Assembly (NCBI GenBank): GCA_026126065.1
Contig: JAHCJY010000003.1
Coordinates: 496,001-560,000 of the forward strand
Direction: 5' to 3'
DNA from: Bauldia sp.
Lineage (GTDB): Bacteria; Pseudomonadota; Alphaproteobacteria; Rhizobiales; Kaistiaceae
Length of the DNA: 64,000 bases
Made by a program: the position numbers and the translations under genes. Of the stretch, positions 33,706 through 42,895 are shown one piece after another; positions within the stretch are counted from its first letter, which is position 1, and every line of letters begins with the position of its first letter. The notes under the pieces were generated by a model that had not been told where the DNA came from, searched no databases, and saw only the letters and a list, made by a program, of their open reading frames with translations.

Positions 33706-34055
33706 TGTCGCCTCCCTTGGTCTCTGCGGCGGTTCAACCGTGGAGGCCTCGCGGGGTTCCGCTGCGGGGTCTGTCTGTGCGGAAGCGGTCATGCAATCGG
33801 CGAGCGGGCAGCTTGCGCCCCGCCGCCGGGGCCGGAGCACCACCGCTGCCTGGCGGGAGTGTCAGCCGCCCGCGAGCATGTCGCCCGCGGCATGGCGTGA
33901 AATTCCCGCCCGATCAGTCGATGCGCGGCGCGTCCCGTCCGGCGCGAGGAGCGGATCGGCAATGCCGCCAAGGCGCGCTGGGCGCCGGTGGTAGGGAGAG
34001 ACCAGGGATAGGCCGCGGGGCGGGTGGTGCGGTCTGCGGCCCGACGCTGCCCGCC
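33706..34055. other. Intergenic region
   Basis: 350 bases between the MarR stop and the DUF2934 start. Nothing recognised. Confidence 0.35.
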
Positions 34056-34526
34056 TCAGGCGGCCTCGCCCATGCGGCGGAGATCCTCGCTGATAATGCT
34101 GAACCAGCGATCGTAGACCGACAGGAGCATTTCCGGTTCGCCGGGGAGGAGGGCGTCGAACAGGAGGCTCGTTGCCGTCTGGTACGGACCGGCCTTGCCC
34201 TCCACCGCCTCGCGCCCTGCCTTGGTGAGTTCGATCATTGTCGCCCGCCGGTCCGTCGGATGCGGTCGCCGCTGGGCGAGACCTTCGCGCTCGAGGCAAT
34301 CGATGATCGTCGTCATGGAACGCGGCACCATCCGCGACCGCCGGGCGAGGTCGCCCATCTTCTGCGGCCCTTCTTCGTGAAGCAGCATCATCACGTTGAG
34401 CCGTGCAGGCGTCACTCCGCCGGCGCCCTCGCCGAGGCGGCGCTGCAGCCAGCGGTCCGAGAGCTGCTTCACGCTCTGCGCGCGGTCGATCAGGGCGGCT
34501 AGGACGGGATCGGAAGCAGCGGTCAT
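34056..34526 (-). CDS. MarR-family transcriptional regulator
   Basis: A 156-residue winged-helix dimeric regulator. The DNA-binding core is visible: LNVMMLLHEEGPQKMGDLAR, then SMTTIIDCLEREGLAQRRPH and PTDRRATMIELTKAGREAV, the wing with the conserved D-R-R. Start at ATG 34526 follows a weak GAAG site. MarR proteins usually repress adjacent genes in response to small ligands; which genes it controls here is unclear, since neighbours are a DUF2934 gene downstream and an SH3 protein upstream on the same strand. Confidence 0.9.
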   Translation of the reverse strand: MTAASDPVLAALIDRAQSVKQLSDRWLQRRLGEGAGGVTPARLNVMMLLHEEGPQKMGDLARRSRMVPRSMTTIIDCLEREGLAQRRPHPTDRRATMIELTKAGREAVEGKAGPYQTATSLLFDALLPGEPEMLLSVYDRWFSIISEDLRRMGEAA

Positions 34527-34754
34527 TGCATCATCTTCAGTTCGCGTCGGTTGAAGGTGGATCGTACCACGGCGCGGGTCACCGGGCCGCCCCCTTCGGC
34601 CGCTTGCCACAATGCCTCAAGCTTATCTCGTCGACCCCCCTCAAGCCGGTAGGTTGCGTAGGGCCTCGCGGCAACTCGACAAACAGCGACCATTCTCTCG
34701 CGTCGATAGTCCTGGTCGGCAAACGGTTTCGCGGCCCTCGGTCCTCGATTCCGA

Positions 34755-35351
34755 TCACGGCAGCAGAACGAGAGCGGGCGCGGTTGCCGCATCGGCCGGT
34801 CCGATCGGCGTGGTGGCCGGCGTGGCCGCGGCGGCCGGCGTGGCCGCCGGCGGTGTCCGGACGAGGAACTCGGCGGATACCCAGCCACGCGTGCCGGTCG
34901 CCGGGTTAATGACCTCACGCCATCCCTCGGCGGTCCCGATCGCCTCCACGGGCGTGCCGCGCGGCAGCAGTTCGAGCACATCGGCGCCTGTCGCCGGCGC
35001 GGCGCGGAGATTGAGTGATGTCGCTGAGACGTACAACGTCTCCCCCTGCGGCGCCGTGGTGATCGTCGCCGGAACCGTCGGGGCCGCGGCGATTGCCGAC
35101 AGCGCCGGTGTCTCCTCGGGCTGCGGCTCCGGAGTGGCCGGCTCGATCGCGACGTCGGCGACGGCCGGTGCGGGAACGGGTGCGGTGTTTGCCGTGATCG
35201 CACCGGCCGTCGTGGCTTCCGGGGCCGCGGCAACGTCCGACGCACGGTAACCGTCGATGGGGATGGGGACCGGCTGACTGAGGACGTATGCCAGCAGAAC
35301 CACCGCCCCAAGACCGGACCACAGGATCGGAGCGCGATAGCGTCGCTTCAT
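34755..35351 (-). CDS. Membrane-anchored SH3-domain protein
   Basis: A 198-residue protein with an N-terminal anchor (MKRRYRAPILWSGLGAVVLL), a Pro/Ala/Thr-rich linker (about 40-100), a bacterial SH3 domain (YVSATSLNLRAAPATGADVL through RGWVSAEFLV), and a second Ala/Pro/Thr-rich tail. SH3_3 domains in such proteins bind cell-wall peptides. The ATG at 35351 is preferred because it starts directly with the basic anchor; an ATG 6 codons earlier is possible. Confidence 0.82.
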   Translation of the reverse strand: MKRRYRAPILWSGLGAVVLLAYVLSQPVPIPIDGYRASDVAAAPEATTAGAITANTAPVPAPAVADVAIEPATPEPQPEETPALSAIAAAPTVPATITTAPQGETLYVSATSLNLRAAPATGADVLELLPRGTPVEAIGTAEGWREVINPATGTRGWVSAEFLVRTPPAATPAAAATPATTPIGPADAATAPALVLLP

Positions 35352-36250
35352 GGCTGGCGAGTCTATCATCCCGTGTGCTGGCTGGAAGGCAAAAGCGTCC
35401 GATCCGGTTCAGAATCGGGGAGTTTCGCGCGACTCAGTCAGCTCTGCCGCGCGCCTGACTGCAGCATGTCCACGGCGTGCTCCATCGAGCCGGCGCGGAT
35501 CACTTCACCGCCGTTCACCAAAGAGGATCTCGTCGGCATTCTCGTGGTGATCGGCCGGGCAATGAAACCTCGATCGCGAGCGCGCCGAGGTCGAAGTCCG
35601 GGTTCGCTGCCCCGTCGATGCCGCGCGATCAGTCGCGGCGTGACGAGGTTGAGCATTGCTGGCGATCGTGAAGATTGACAGCAGCGCGATCCAGCCGCGA
35701 TCGGGCATCAGCAGGACGATCAGGCTCGGACTCTTCGGCGGACGACCAGGCATTCCGACCGGTCCGCCGCCGGGGTCGGCGCCGCCCGCTGGCCCGGGCG
35801 GTGCCCGGAGCGCGTGTCGGCCCGAGGCCGTCCGCCCGGCCCGAGTCTTCCTTGTCCAGCGCCATTCCGCGAGCCTTCAGCGAACGCCTGGGGCGAAGCC
35901 GCGGGAGGTTGCGGGAATGCCCGGCCACGGCCACCACGGCCGCGCCTCCCACGGCGCCTGCATGGTGCCGGCCGCTAGCCTTCGCGCCACCCCGAATGGG
36001 TAGTCTCGGTTGAAAGCCAAGTCACTGTGAGGTTGTAGCCGCGTCTGGCGGTCCCGCCCGTTGGCCCTGCCTTTTGGCCCAGAATTCCGCCGGATTTCAC
36101 GCAGTGTGCGGTAATTTGCGTGATTGGCCACTGTTGCCTCTGTGCCACTGTCGCGGGAATTGCGTGGCGTCGGGCTAGCGGTTTGGTTGAATGCGACCCT
36201 GCTCGTAGCTAAGGCTCGTTGCTCAGCAATGGTGCTTAGGGGGGACGACT
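35352..36250. other. Long stretch without a recognised gene
   Basis: About 900 bases. Fragments on the minus strand look mildly protein-like (a hydrophobic SLIVLLMPDRGWIALLSIF near 35700 and NGGEVIRAGSMEHAVDML near 35490), but in different frames and without starts or ribosome-binding sites, so at most a decayed gene. The last 100 bases should hold the promoter of the Omp25-like gene. Confidence 0.35.
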
Positions 36251-36961
36251 ATGCAAAAGAAGCTCGTGATCGGTTTGGCCGTGGCAACTGCGTTGACCAG
36301 CGCCCCTGCGGCGTTCGCGCAGGACTGGAATGGCTTCTACATCGGCGTGAACACGGGCGTTGGCCTTCTCACCGCCACCGGTCCGAACGGCAACATGGAT
36401 GGCGACATCGGACAGGAAGGCGGCAATGTGACGACGACCGGCTGGGGTGCTGTCGGCGGCATTGGTGCCGGCGTCAACATGGTACTTGGTGCCGCGTTCC
36501 TGGGTGTCGAGGCCGACATCAACTGGACGAACCTCCATGCCGAGTACGATCTGGCCGCAAACAACATCGCCTATATCGACAACTACCTGTTCAAGGCCGA
36601 CTGGAACTGGTACTCGACGGCCCGCGTCCGAATGGGCGTCACGGTCGACCGCGGGCTGTTCTTCGTCACTGGGGGCGCAGCCTTCGTCAACGTCGACTAC
36701 GCCGGCTGCTACTATGACGACTGCACGCCCGCCGATCAGGACTACCGGTGGAGCGGGATGCAGGTCGGCCTGGTCGTCGGTGCCGGCGGCGAACTCGCGC
36801 TCAGCGACCACGCCAGCCTGAAGCTGGAATACCTGCACATCGGCTTGCCCTCCACGGATCCGGTCATGTCGGTATACAACACCCAGTACGACCTGCCCGG
36901 TCAGGCCATTTTCACGTCGAGCGCGAACATCCTTCGCGTTGGTCTGAACTGGAATCACTGA
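36251..36961 (+). CDS. Omp25-like outer-membrane beta-barrel protein
   Basis: A 236-residue protein with signal peptide (MQKKLVIGLAVATALTSAPA, cut near AFA/QDW), followed by an 8-strand barrel beginning DWNGFYIGVNTGVGLL, with WGAVGGIGAGVN, ARVRMGVTVDRGLFFVTGGA, SLKLEYLHIGLP and terminal strand ANILRVGLNWNH. The pattern is that of alphaproteobacterial Omp25/Omp31-type proteins. A run of six G's acts as ribosome-binding site. A hairpin terminator follows, so it is monocistronic. Confidence 0.9.
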   Translation: MQKKLVIGLAVATALTSAPAAFAQDWNGFYIGVNTGVGLLTATGPNGNMDGDIGQEGGNVTTTGWGAVGGIGAGVNMVLGAAFLGVEADINWTNLHAEYDLAANNIAYIDNYLFKADWNWYSTARVRMGVTVDRGLFFVTGGAAFVNVDYAGCYYDDCTPADQDYRWSGMQVGLVVGAGGELALSDHASLKLEYLHIGLPSTDPVMSVYNTQYDLPGQAIFTSSANILRVGLNWNH

Positions 36962-36991
36962 AGCACGCCTCCCCGAGGCGCGAGGTATCGA

Positions 36992-37022
36992 CCCCCACCA
37001 GCGCGACGTTGCGTTGGTGGGG
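36992..37022 (+). terminator. Terminator hairpin after the Omp25-like gene
   Basis: Stem CCCCACCAGCGC / GCGTTGGTGGGG with one mismatch and a 6-base loop, 32 bases past the stop. Confidence 0.75.
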
Positions 37023-37366
37023 TGCCATGGGGTGATGGATCTCTCGGGATCGCCGGCAGCAGAGCCCTGCCGGCGGGCGGGCTCGCAGGTCGGCGCATCG
37101 CCGCGGCCGGCGCGGCGGCCCCGGCGGAGCCCATCGCCCCCATATTCGACGATCCACCGCAGCGGCGTGCCGGTCGGACGTCTGGCGCGGCCGGAGCACG
37201 ACATCGTAGTCCCCGGCAGCAGTATCGCGGGCGTCGAGGACCATACCGCCCGTTACGTGAACGGGTTGGTTTCGACGAAAGCAGACGGGTTCTCGATTGC
37301 GCGCTACGCTCGGGCCGCGCCGGCTTCGAGCCGCGGAACCGCCGGCCCCGCCTCAAAAAGAATCCC

Positions 37367-38458
37367 TCAGTACCGGCCGCTGCGCCTCGGCTCGGGCTCC
37401 TGCCACAGCCGCTCCCAGCCGAGGTCGGCGAAGCAAGGCCCGGTCATGGCCTCCGAGAACTTGATATCGTTGTGGCTGGTGTTCCACTCCATGATCTGCG
37501 GCACGCCGTCAGCATCGATGCAGATGTCCCAGCCAATGCAGGAAAGCTGCGGAAAGGAACCGTGCAGCCCGACGACAAGGCTCGTTGCGTCCCGGATCGC
37601 CGGCATCTCCTGGCCCGAGAAGGCGAACCCGCTGTCCGGGTGCCGCTCCACCTTCGCCCAGTCGGGCATGTAGCCGGCATTCGCCAGGCGGCCGGCCGGA
37701 AGATCGACGGCCACCCTGAGCGCCGACTCGGACCTGACATTGCGGTCACCCTGTCGTGCGACGCGGAGGTACCCGGCCCGAACGCCAACGGCTCCGAGAT
37801 TGTCGATCGCCGTCGTGAGCCGAAGGGTCGTGGCGGAACCGGTCGTCATCTCGTCGAAGAACGGATGCTGTTGGACGTAGCGTTGAAATACGCCGTGCCT
37901 GGCGCGCCGGAACTTCTCCGCGTCGAGGGTCTCCGCCGTGATCTCCTCGAAGCTCCGGCCCCTGGCCGTGATCTCCGGCTTGAAGATGACCTTTCTGGCG
38001 TCGGCGAACAGGACATCCCGCAATTGCCCGGCAGCCAGCAAGCGAAAGTCGCGATCGTAGAACATGCCCCGCACAACGTAGGCGACGTCAGGCACGTTCG
38101 GACTGTGCAAGACCCGGTTTATGAAGGTCTTGGCATCCGCCGCGGAGCGATACCGCCCGTCGATCCGTCGAATGACGATCCTTCCGTAGTAGTTGTCCGG
38201 TATCCAGCCATCGCGGAACCCGCCGGCAGCCGCGGCATAGACCTTGAGCCACGGGGCGTAGTCCGAAGCGCCGAGGACTTCCCGCGCGTATTCCTCGGCC
38301 TTCCTGAACGAGCCTGGTTCGGGCTGGCTCCCGTCCGCCTGTAGCTGCCGGATGATGCGATCGGCTTCTGCCTCGAGGGACGCGCGCGCCTGGCGCGCCG
38401 CTCGTCGCGCGTCGAACTCGTAGACCGCATTCTTCGCGCGTCGCAGTAACCGTCTCAT
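37367..38458 (-). CDS. ATP-grasp enzyme, sugar-transfer-associated type
   Basis: A 363-residue cytoplasmic protein. The C-terminal two thirds look like the ATP-grasp family often found in polysaccharide loci: RKVIFKPEITARGRSFEEIT (nucleotide-binding Lys), FQRYVQQHPFFDEMTTGSAT, then LRLTTAIDNLG, and IGWDICIDADGVPQIMEWNT with the acidic metal ligands. Such enzymes join a carboxylate to an amine or thiol using ATP. Start at 38458 has AGGGG 7 bases upstream. It stands alone, divergent from the BrkB gene, and is not inside a recognisable glycan cluster, so its role here is open. Confidence 0.78.
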   Translation of the reverse strand: MRRLLRRAKNAVYEFDARRAARQARASLEAEADRIIRQLQADGSQPEPGSFRKAEEYAREVLGASDYAPWLKVYAAAAGGFRDGWIPDNYYGRIVIRRIDGRYRSAADAKTFINRVLHSPNVPDVAYVVRGMFYDRDFRLLAAGQLRDVLFADARKVIFKPEITARGRSFEEITAETLDAEKFRRARHGVFQRYVQQHPFFDEMTTGSATTLRLTTAIDNLGAVGVRAGYLRVARQGDRNVRSESALRVAVDLPAGRLANAGYMPDWAKVERHPDSGFAFSGQEMPAIRDATSLVVGLHGSFPQLSCIGWDICIDADGVPQIMEWNTSHNDIKFSEAMTGPCFADLGWERLWQEPEPRRSGRY

Positions 38459-38597
38459 TGATCGCCCCTTGCGAAGAGCTTTACCACTGTCAGGCGACGG
38501 GGACGCCAGCACGGGCGTTGCCAACTCCATTCCCGCCGCCATGAGGACACCGGGAACATCCTCCGACCGCGGGCATTCTCCAACGGGAGGCTGCGCG

Positions 38598-39617
38598 ATG
38601 TTCCGAACCTCAATCGACGTCACAAAGCAGGCTTTCGCCAACTGGAACGCCGACGGCGCGCCGCGCCTTGCGGCGGCGCTCGCCTACTACACGGCGTTCT
38701 CGATCGCGCCGCTGCTCTTCCTCGTGGTCGCGGTTGCCGGCCTCGTCTTCGCCAATGCGGACGCGGTGGTGTCGGAGCAACTGGCGCAGTTCATCGGCGA
38801 GGACGCAGCAGGCTTCCTCACCGCGACGGCCGAGCGTTCAGGTCCGTCCGGTGGCGTGACCGCCACCGTCATCGGCGTCGTCGTGCTGCTGTTTGGTGCC
38901 GCAATCCTGTTCGGGCAGCTTCAGACGGCGCTCAACACGATCTGGGATGTCCGGCCAAGACGGGGGCAGGGAATCCTCGGCATCATCCGGCAGCGCTTCT
39001 TTTCCTTCGCCCTGGTTGGCGGCGCCGCATTCCTCCTGCTCGTGTCGTTGATCGTCACCACCGGCATTGCGACTGCCATCGAGCACTTCTCCGATCGCCT
39101 GCCGGGCCTCGGCTTCATGTGGCAGGCGGTCAACTTCGTCGTGGGCACTCTCATCATCAGCGTCGTCTTCGCCGTGATCTTCAAGGTCGTGCCCGACGTC
39201 ATCATCCGCTGGCGAGATGTCTGGTTCGGCGCCATCGTCACCGCCGTCCTCTTCTCGATCGGCCAGATCGTTCTGAGCCTTTACCTCGCCATGCAGGCGA
39301 CCGACTCGGCCTACGGCGCGGCCGGGTCGCTGATCGTCCTCCTCCTGTGGGTCTACTACGCTTCGCAGATCCTGTTCTTCGGCGCCGAGCTGACCCAGGT
39401 CACTGCCCGAAGGCGCGGTTCGGCGATACGCCCGTCGGCGAATGCGGTCAGCGTCACCACGGAGGAGCGGCTTCGCCAGGGGCTCGACCCGCGTGTCGCG
39501 CCGCTGACGCCGGCGTCAGCACGCCCCGGAACCGACCGCACCGCCGAGGCTGGCGTTGCGCTGGGGATCGGCTACGCGGTCGGCCGCGGGCTGCGGCGCC
39601 GCTTCGCGCGCGGGTGA
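38598..39617 (+). CDS. YihY/BrkB-family inner-membrane protein
   Basis: A 339-residue polytopic protein with six predicted membrane helices. Family hallmarks include RLAAALAYYTAFSIAPLLFL near the N-terminus, FGAAILFGQLQTALNTIWDV, and TDSAYGAAGSLIVLLLWVYY with QILFFGAELTQV. A cytoplasmic tail of about 60 residues follows. Once called ribonuclease BN in error; true function is unknown, possibly transport or envelope integrity. The start at 38598 has GGGAGG 7 bases upstream. Confidence 0.92.
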   Translation: MFRTSIDVTKQAFANWNADGAPRLAAALAYYTAFSIAPLLFLVVAVAGLVFANADAVVSEQLAQFIGEDAAGFLTATAERSGPSGGVTATVIGVVVLLFGAAILFGQLQTALNTIWDVRPRRGQGILGIIRQRFFSFALVGGAAFLLLVSLIVTTGIATAIEHFSDRLPGLGFMWQAVNFVVGTLIISVVFAVIFKVVPDVIIRWRDVWFGAIVTAVLFSIGQIVLSLYLAMQATDSAYGAAGSLIVLLLWVYYASQILFFGAELTQVTARRRGSAIRPSANAVSVTTEERLRQGLDPRVAPLTPASARPGTDRTAEAGVALGIGYAVGRGLRRRFARG

Positions 39618-39734
39618 CTCGCCCGCTGCCGGTCGGTATGCCGCGGATCCTCGCAGTGCGCCCGGCTGGTCTGAGGGAGTAGGCCGGGAACGACTGCCGT
39701 CCCTTGGCGTTGGCCGAGAGGCCGGAGAGGAAAG

Positions 39735-42053
39735 ATGGCGATCATCCTTGGACTGCTCGTTCTCCTGTCGGGTGCGGCAATGGCCGCCGGCGGCGTGTGG
39801 CTGGTGACGCTCGGCGGCTCGGCGTACTACGTCATCGCTGGCGTGGCGCTTGTCGTTTCGGCGCTCCTCGTCTTTGCCCGCCATCCCCTGGCCCGGTGGA
39901 TCTTTGCCGCCGTCCTGGTCGCGACGCTGGTGTGGGCCGTCATCGAGGTCGGCTTCGACTGGTGGCAGCTTGCGCCGCGCGGCGGCGTTCTGGTGGTCCT
40001 CGGTATTCTTCTTCTCCTCCCGTTCGTTGCGCGGCGGTTCAGGGTTGCCGGTCGGTCGAGGGGCGTTGCGCCGCTCCTGCTGGCGCTCGTTCTCTGCGGC
40101 GGCGTTGCGGCGGCGTCCTTCCTCATCGGCGATCCGCACGACACGGAGGGCGAACTACCCCTTGCGGCGCCGGCTGTCGCGGCCGAGACCACCACCGTGG
40201 ATGACGGCGACTGGGCCGCCTACGGCCGCACGACGCGCGGCACCCGCTATTCACCGCTCGCCGCCATCACGCCGGAGAACGTCGCGAACCTGGAGGTCGC
40301 CTGGACCTTCAGGACCGGCGATCTCAACGAGCCCGACTCGTCCGCGGCATTCCAGGCGACGCCGCTCGAGGTCGACGGCACGCTCTATCTCTGCACCCAG
40401 CACCAGTGGGTGATCGCGCTCGATGCGGCGGCGGGAACCGAGCTCTGGCGCTTCGACCCCGAGGTGACCGAGCCCTCGATTACGCAGCATAAGGTCTGCC
40501 GCGGCGTCTCGTACTTTGCCGCGCCCGAAGCGGCGCCGGGCGATGCCTGCGCCGAACGAATCTTCCTTTCCACCGGCGACGCAAGGCTCATCGCGGTGGA
40601 CGCTGCCACAGGCGCTCTCTGCGCTGGCTTTGCCGATGCCGGCCAGATCGACCTCTGGCAGAACGTCCCGAACTTCCGGGCCGGCATCTACTTCAACACC
40701 TCGCCGCCGCTCGTGGCCGGCGGGCTCGTCATCGTCGGCGGATCTGTGTCCGACAACGTCACGGTCGACAACCCGTCGGGCACGATCCGGGCCTACGACG
40801 CCGTCACCGGCACGCTTGTGTGGAATTTCGACCCCGGCAATCCGGACGCGACCGAGCCGATTGCCCCGGGCGAGTTCTACACGCCGAATGGCCCCAACGC
40901 CTGGTCGATCCTGTCCGCCGACGAGGAACTCGGGCTCGTCTACGTGCCGATGGGGAACGTGCCGCCCGACCAGTACGGCGTGAACCGCTCGGAGACCACC
41001 GAGCGCTTTTCGGCGGCGACCATCGCCCTGTCGCTGGAGACGGGTGCGCTGGTCTGGGTCTTCCAGGCCGTGCACCATGATCTTTGGGACATGGACATGC
41101 CGTCCCAGCCGGTGCTGATCGACCTCGACATCGACGGCGAGCTCAGGCCGGCGCTGATCCAGCCGACCAAGCAGGGTGACATCTACGTCCTCGACCGCCG
41201 GACCGGCGTGCCGATCTTCCCGGTCACCGAGGTGCCTGCGCCCGGCGGCGCGATTCCGCCGGACTTCACGGCGCCGACCCAGCCGGTTTCCGCGATCACC
41301 TTCATGCCCGACCCGCTCCGCGAGAGCGACATGTGGGGTGCGACGATGTTCGACCAGCTTCTTTGCCGGATAAAATTCCGCCAGCTGAACTATGAGGGCC
41401 GCTACACACCCCCGTCCCTCGAGGGCACGCTGCAACACCCCGGCAATTTCGGCATCTTCAACTGGGGCAGCGTTGCCGTCGATCCGGTCCGCCAGGTCAT
41501 GTTCGCAACCCCAGCCTACATCCCCTTCACCATCCAACTCGTGCCGCGGCCGGACGACACGACGAACGTTGTGGGTGGCGGCGAGGCCGGCACCAACGAG
41601 AACTACGGCGCACCCTACGCAGTCGACATCCAGAACTTCGTCTCGCAGATCGGCATCCCGTGCAACGCGCCGCCCTGGGGCTATGTCGCCGGCATCGACC
41701 TCCGCACCGGTGAGACCGTCTGGCAGCATCGCAACGGCACCGCGCAGGACCAGGCGCCCTTCTCGATTCCGCTCCCGCTCGGTGTGCCGAGCCTCGGCGG
41801 TCCGATCATCACCGCCGGCGGCGTGGCGTTCCTGTCGGGCACGCTCGACTACTTCCTCCGCGCCTACGACCTCACCACTGGCGAGGAGATCTGGAAGGCG
41901 CGGCTGCCCGCCGGGGCGCACGCGACGCCGGTCAGCTACGAGGCGGGCGGGCGCCAGTACGTCGTCGTCGCGGCGGGCGGCCACGGTGGCCTTGGCACCG
42001 AGCAGGGCGACTATGTCATCGCCTATACCTTGCCGGATGGCGCCGCCGAGTAG
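39735..42053 (+). CDS. Membrane-bound PQQ dehydrogenase, glucose/quinate/shikimate family
   Basis: A 772-residue quinoprotein that oxidises sugars or sugar acids in the periplasm and passes electrons to ubiquinone. Residues 1-135 form four or five membrane helices; the rest is a PQQ propeller beginning DWAAYGRTTRGTRYSPLAAI. The active-site motif HHDLWDMDMPSQP is at 447-459, with D452 the expected base, as in glucose dehydrogenase. Length is near the family norm of about 800. GGAGAGGAAAG precedes the ATG. The 3' end overlaps the convergent ctaG gene by 31 bases. Glucose versus quinate cannot be decided by reading. Confidence 0.93.
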   Translation: MAIILGLLVLLSGAAMAAGGVWLVTLGGSAYYVIAGVALVVSALLVFARHPLARWIFAAVLVATLVWAVIEVGFDWWQLAPRGGVLVVLGILLLLPFVARRFRVAGRSRGVAPLLLALVLCGGVAAASFLIGDPHDTEGELPLAAPAVAAETTTVDDGDWAAYGRTTRGTRYSPLAAITPENVANLEVAWTFRTGDLNEPDSSAAFQATPLEVDGTLYLCTQHQWVIALDAAAGTELWRFDPEVTEPSITQHKVCRGVSYFAAPEAAPGDACAERIFLSTGDARLIAVDAATGALCAGFADAGQIDLWQNVPNFRAGIYFNTSPPLVAGGLVIVGGSVSDNVTVDNPSGTIRAYDAVTGTLVWNFDPGNPDATEPIAPGEFYTPNGPNAWSILSADEELGLVYVPMGNVPPDQYGVNRSETTERFSAATIALSLETGALVWVFQAVHHDLWDMDMPSQPVLIDLDIDGELRPALIQPTKQGDIYVLDRRTGVPIFPVTEVPAPGGAIPPDFTAPTQPVSAITFMPDPLRESDMWGATMFDQLLCRIKFRQLNYEGRYTPPSLEGTLQHPGNFGIFNWGSVAVDPVRQVMFATPAYIPFTIQLVPRPDDTTNVVGGGEAGTNENYGAPYAVDIQNFVSQIGIPCNAPPWGYVAGIDLRTGETVWQHRNGTAQDQAPFSIPLPLGVPSLGGPIITAGGVAFLSGTLDYFLRAYDLTTGEEIWKARLPAGAHATPVSYEAGGRQYVVVAAGGHGGLGTEQGDYVIAYTLPDGAAE

Positions 42054-42895
42054 GGCGGCGTCTCCTGGCCGATGAGCCGGAAGGCGATCCACAGCCCTAC
42101 CGCAAGGTAGAACGCGCCGCCCGGCACCCACATGATGAGCCCGGCGAGTTGCTGGTCGGCGAGCGGCGCATAGCCGAGGAGGGCGGCCTCGTCGGCATAG
42201 GCCGGGTATAACGGCCGGCCCGAAAAGGCGAGGAGCGCGCCGAGAATCCCGCCGTGGATCAGCGTCGCGAGGACGGCGATGAGCGCCTCGATCCGCCCCG
42301 AGGCACGGCGCGTTGCCGCAAGAACCGCCGCCCAGAACCACAGCGCCGTCGCCACGAACGAGAAATGCTCGAGCGCGTGCAGGGCCTCGTTCTGCAGCGC
42401 CGCGTCAAAGAGCGGCGGCGCGTGCCACGCCCATATCGCAATGCCGTGCGCGGCCGCTGCAATGGTCGGGCTTCGCAGCGCGGCGCGGGCAAATCGGGCG
42501 GGCGACGAGCGTCCCCGTCGCGGCAGGACACCGAGGATGAGGAGATCGGGCCGGCCGACGAGGACGAGAAGCGGAGCTACCGTCACCAGCACGATGTGCT
42601 GCACCATGTGCGCGGCAAGATAGAGGTCGGCCTGGCTATGCAGCGGCGAGGCGAGCGCCGCGAAGAACACCGCACAGCCCGCCATGAACGATACGGCACG
42701 GAGCGGCGGGACAAGGCGCCGTCGGCCATTTGCCGCGCGCCGCAGCCCGACGCCGTAGGCGAGCGCCGCTGCCACGATGATGCTGCCAGCGAACGGATCG
42801 AACGACGCCGCGTCGCCTTCTGTCGCCGCGCCATGCGCGAGCGCCGGCACGGCCAGGAGGAGCCCAAGCCCGGCTATCGGAATCCGGCGCAGCAT
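42023..42895 (-). CDS. ctaG: Cytochrome oxidase assembly protein CtaG (caa3 type)
   Basis: A 290-residue membrane protein of the CtaG_caa3 family, thought to help build the copper centre of caa3 oxidases. Seven or so helices, with His-rich motifs at membrane edges (LAAHMVQHIVLVTVAPLLVL, HALEHFSFVATALWFWA, ATLIHGGILGALLAF). The ATG at 42895 overlaps the ctaD stop, and a GTG lies directly before it, so translation is coupled. It is the last gene of the oxidase operon. Its end overlaps the convergent PQQ dehydrogenase by 31 bases. Confidence 0.9.
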   Translation of the reverse strand: MLRRIPIAGLGLLLAVPALAHGAATEGDAASFDPFAGSIIVAAALAYGVGLRRAANGRRRLVPPLRAVSFMAGCAVFFAALASPLHSQADLYLAAHMVQHIVLVTVAPLLVLVGRPDLLILGVLPRRGRSSPARFARAALRSPTIAAAAHGIAIWAWHAPPLFDAALQNEALHALEHFSFVATALWFWAAVLAATRRASGRIEALIAVLATLIHGGILGALLAFSGRPLYPAYADEAALLGYAPLADQQLAGLIMWVPGGAFYLAVGLWIAFRLIGQETPPYSAAPSGKV

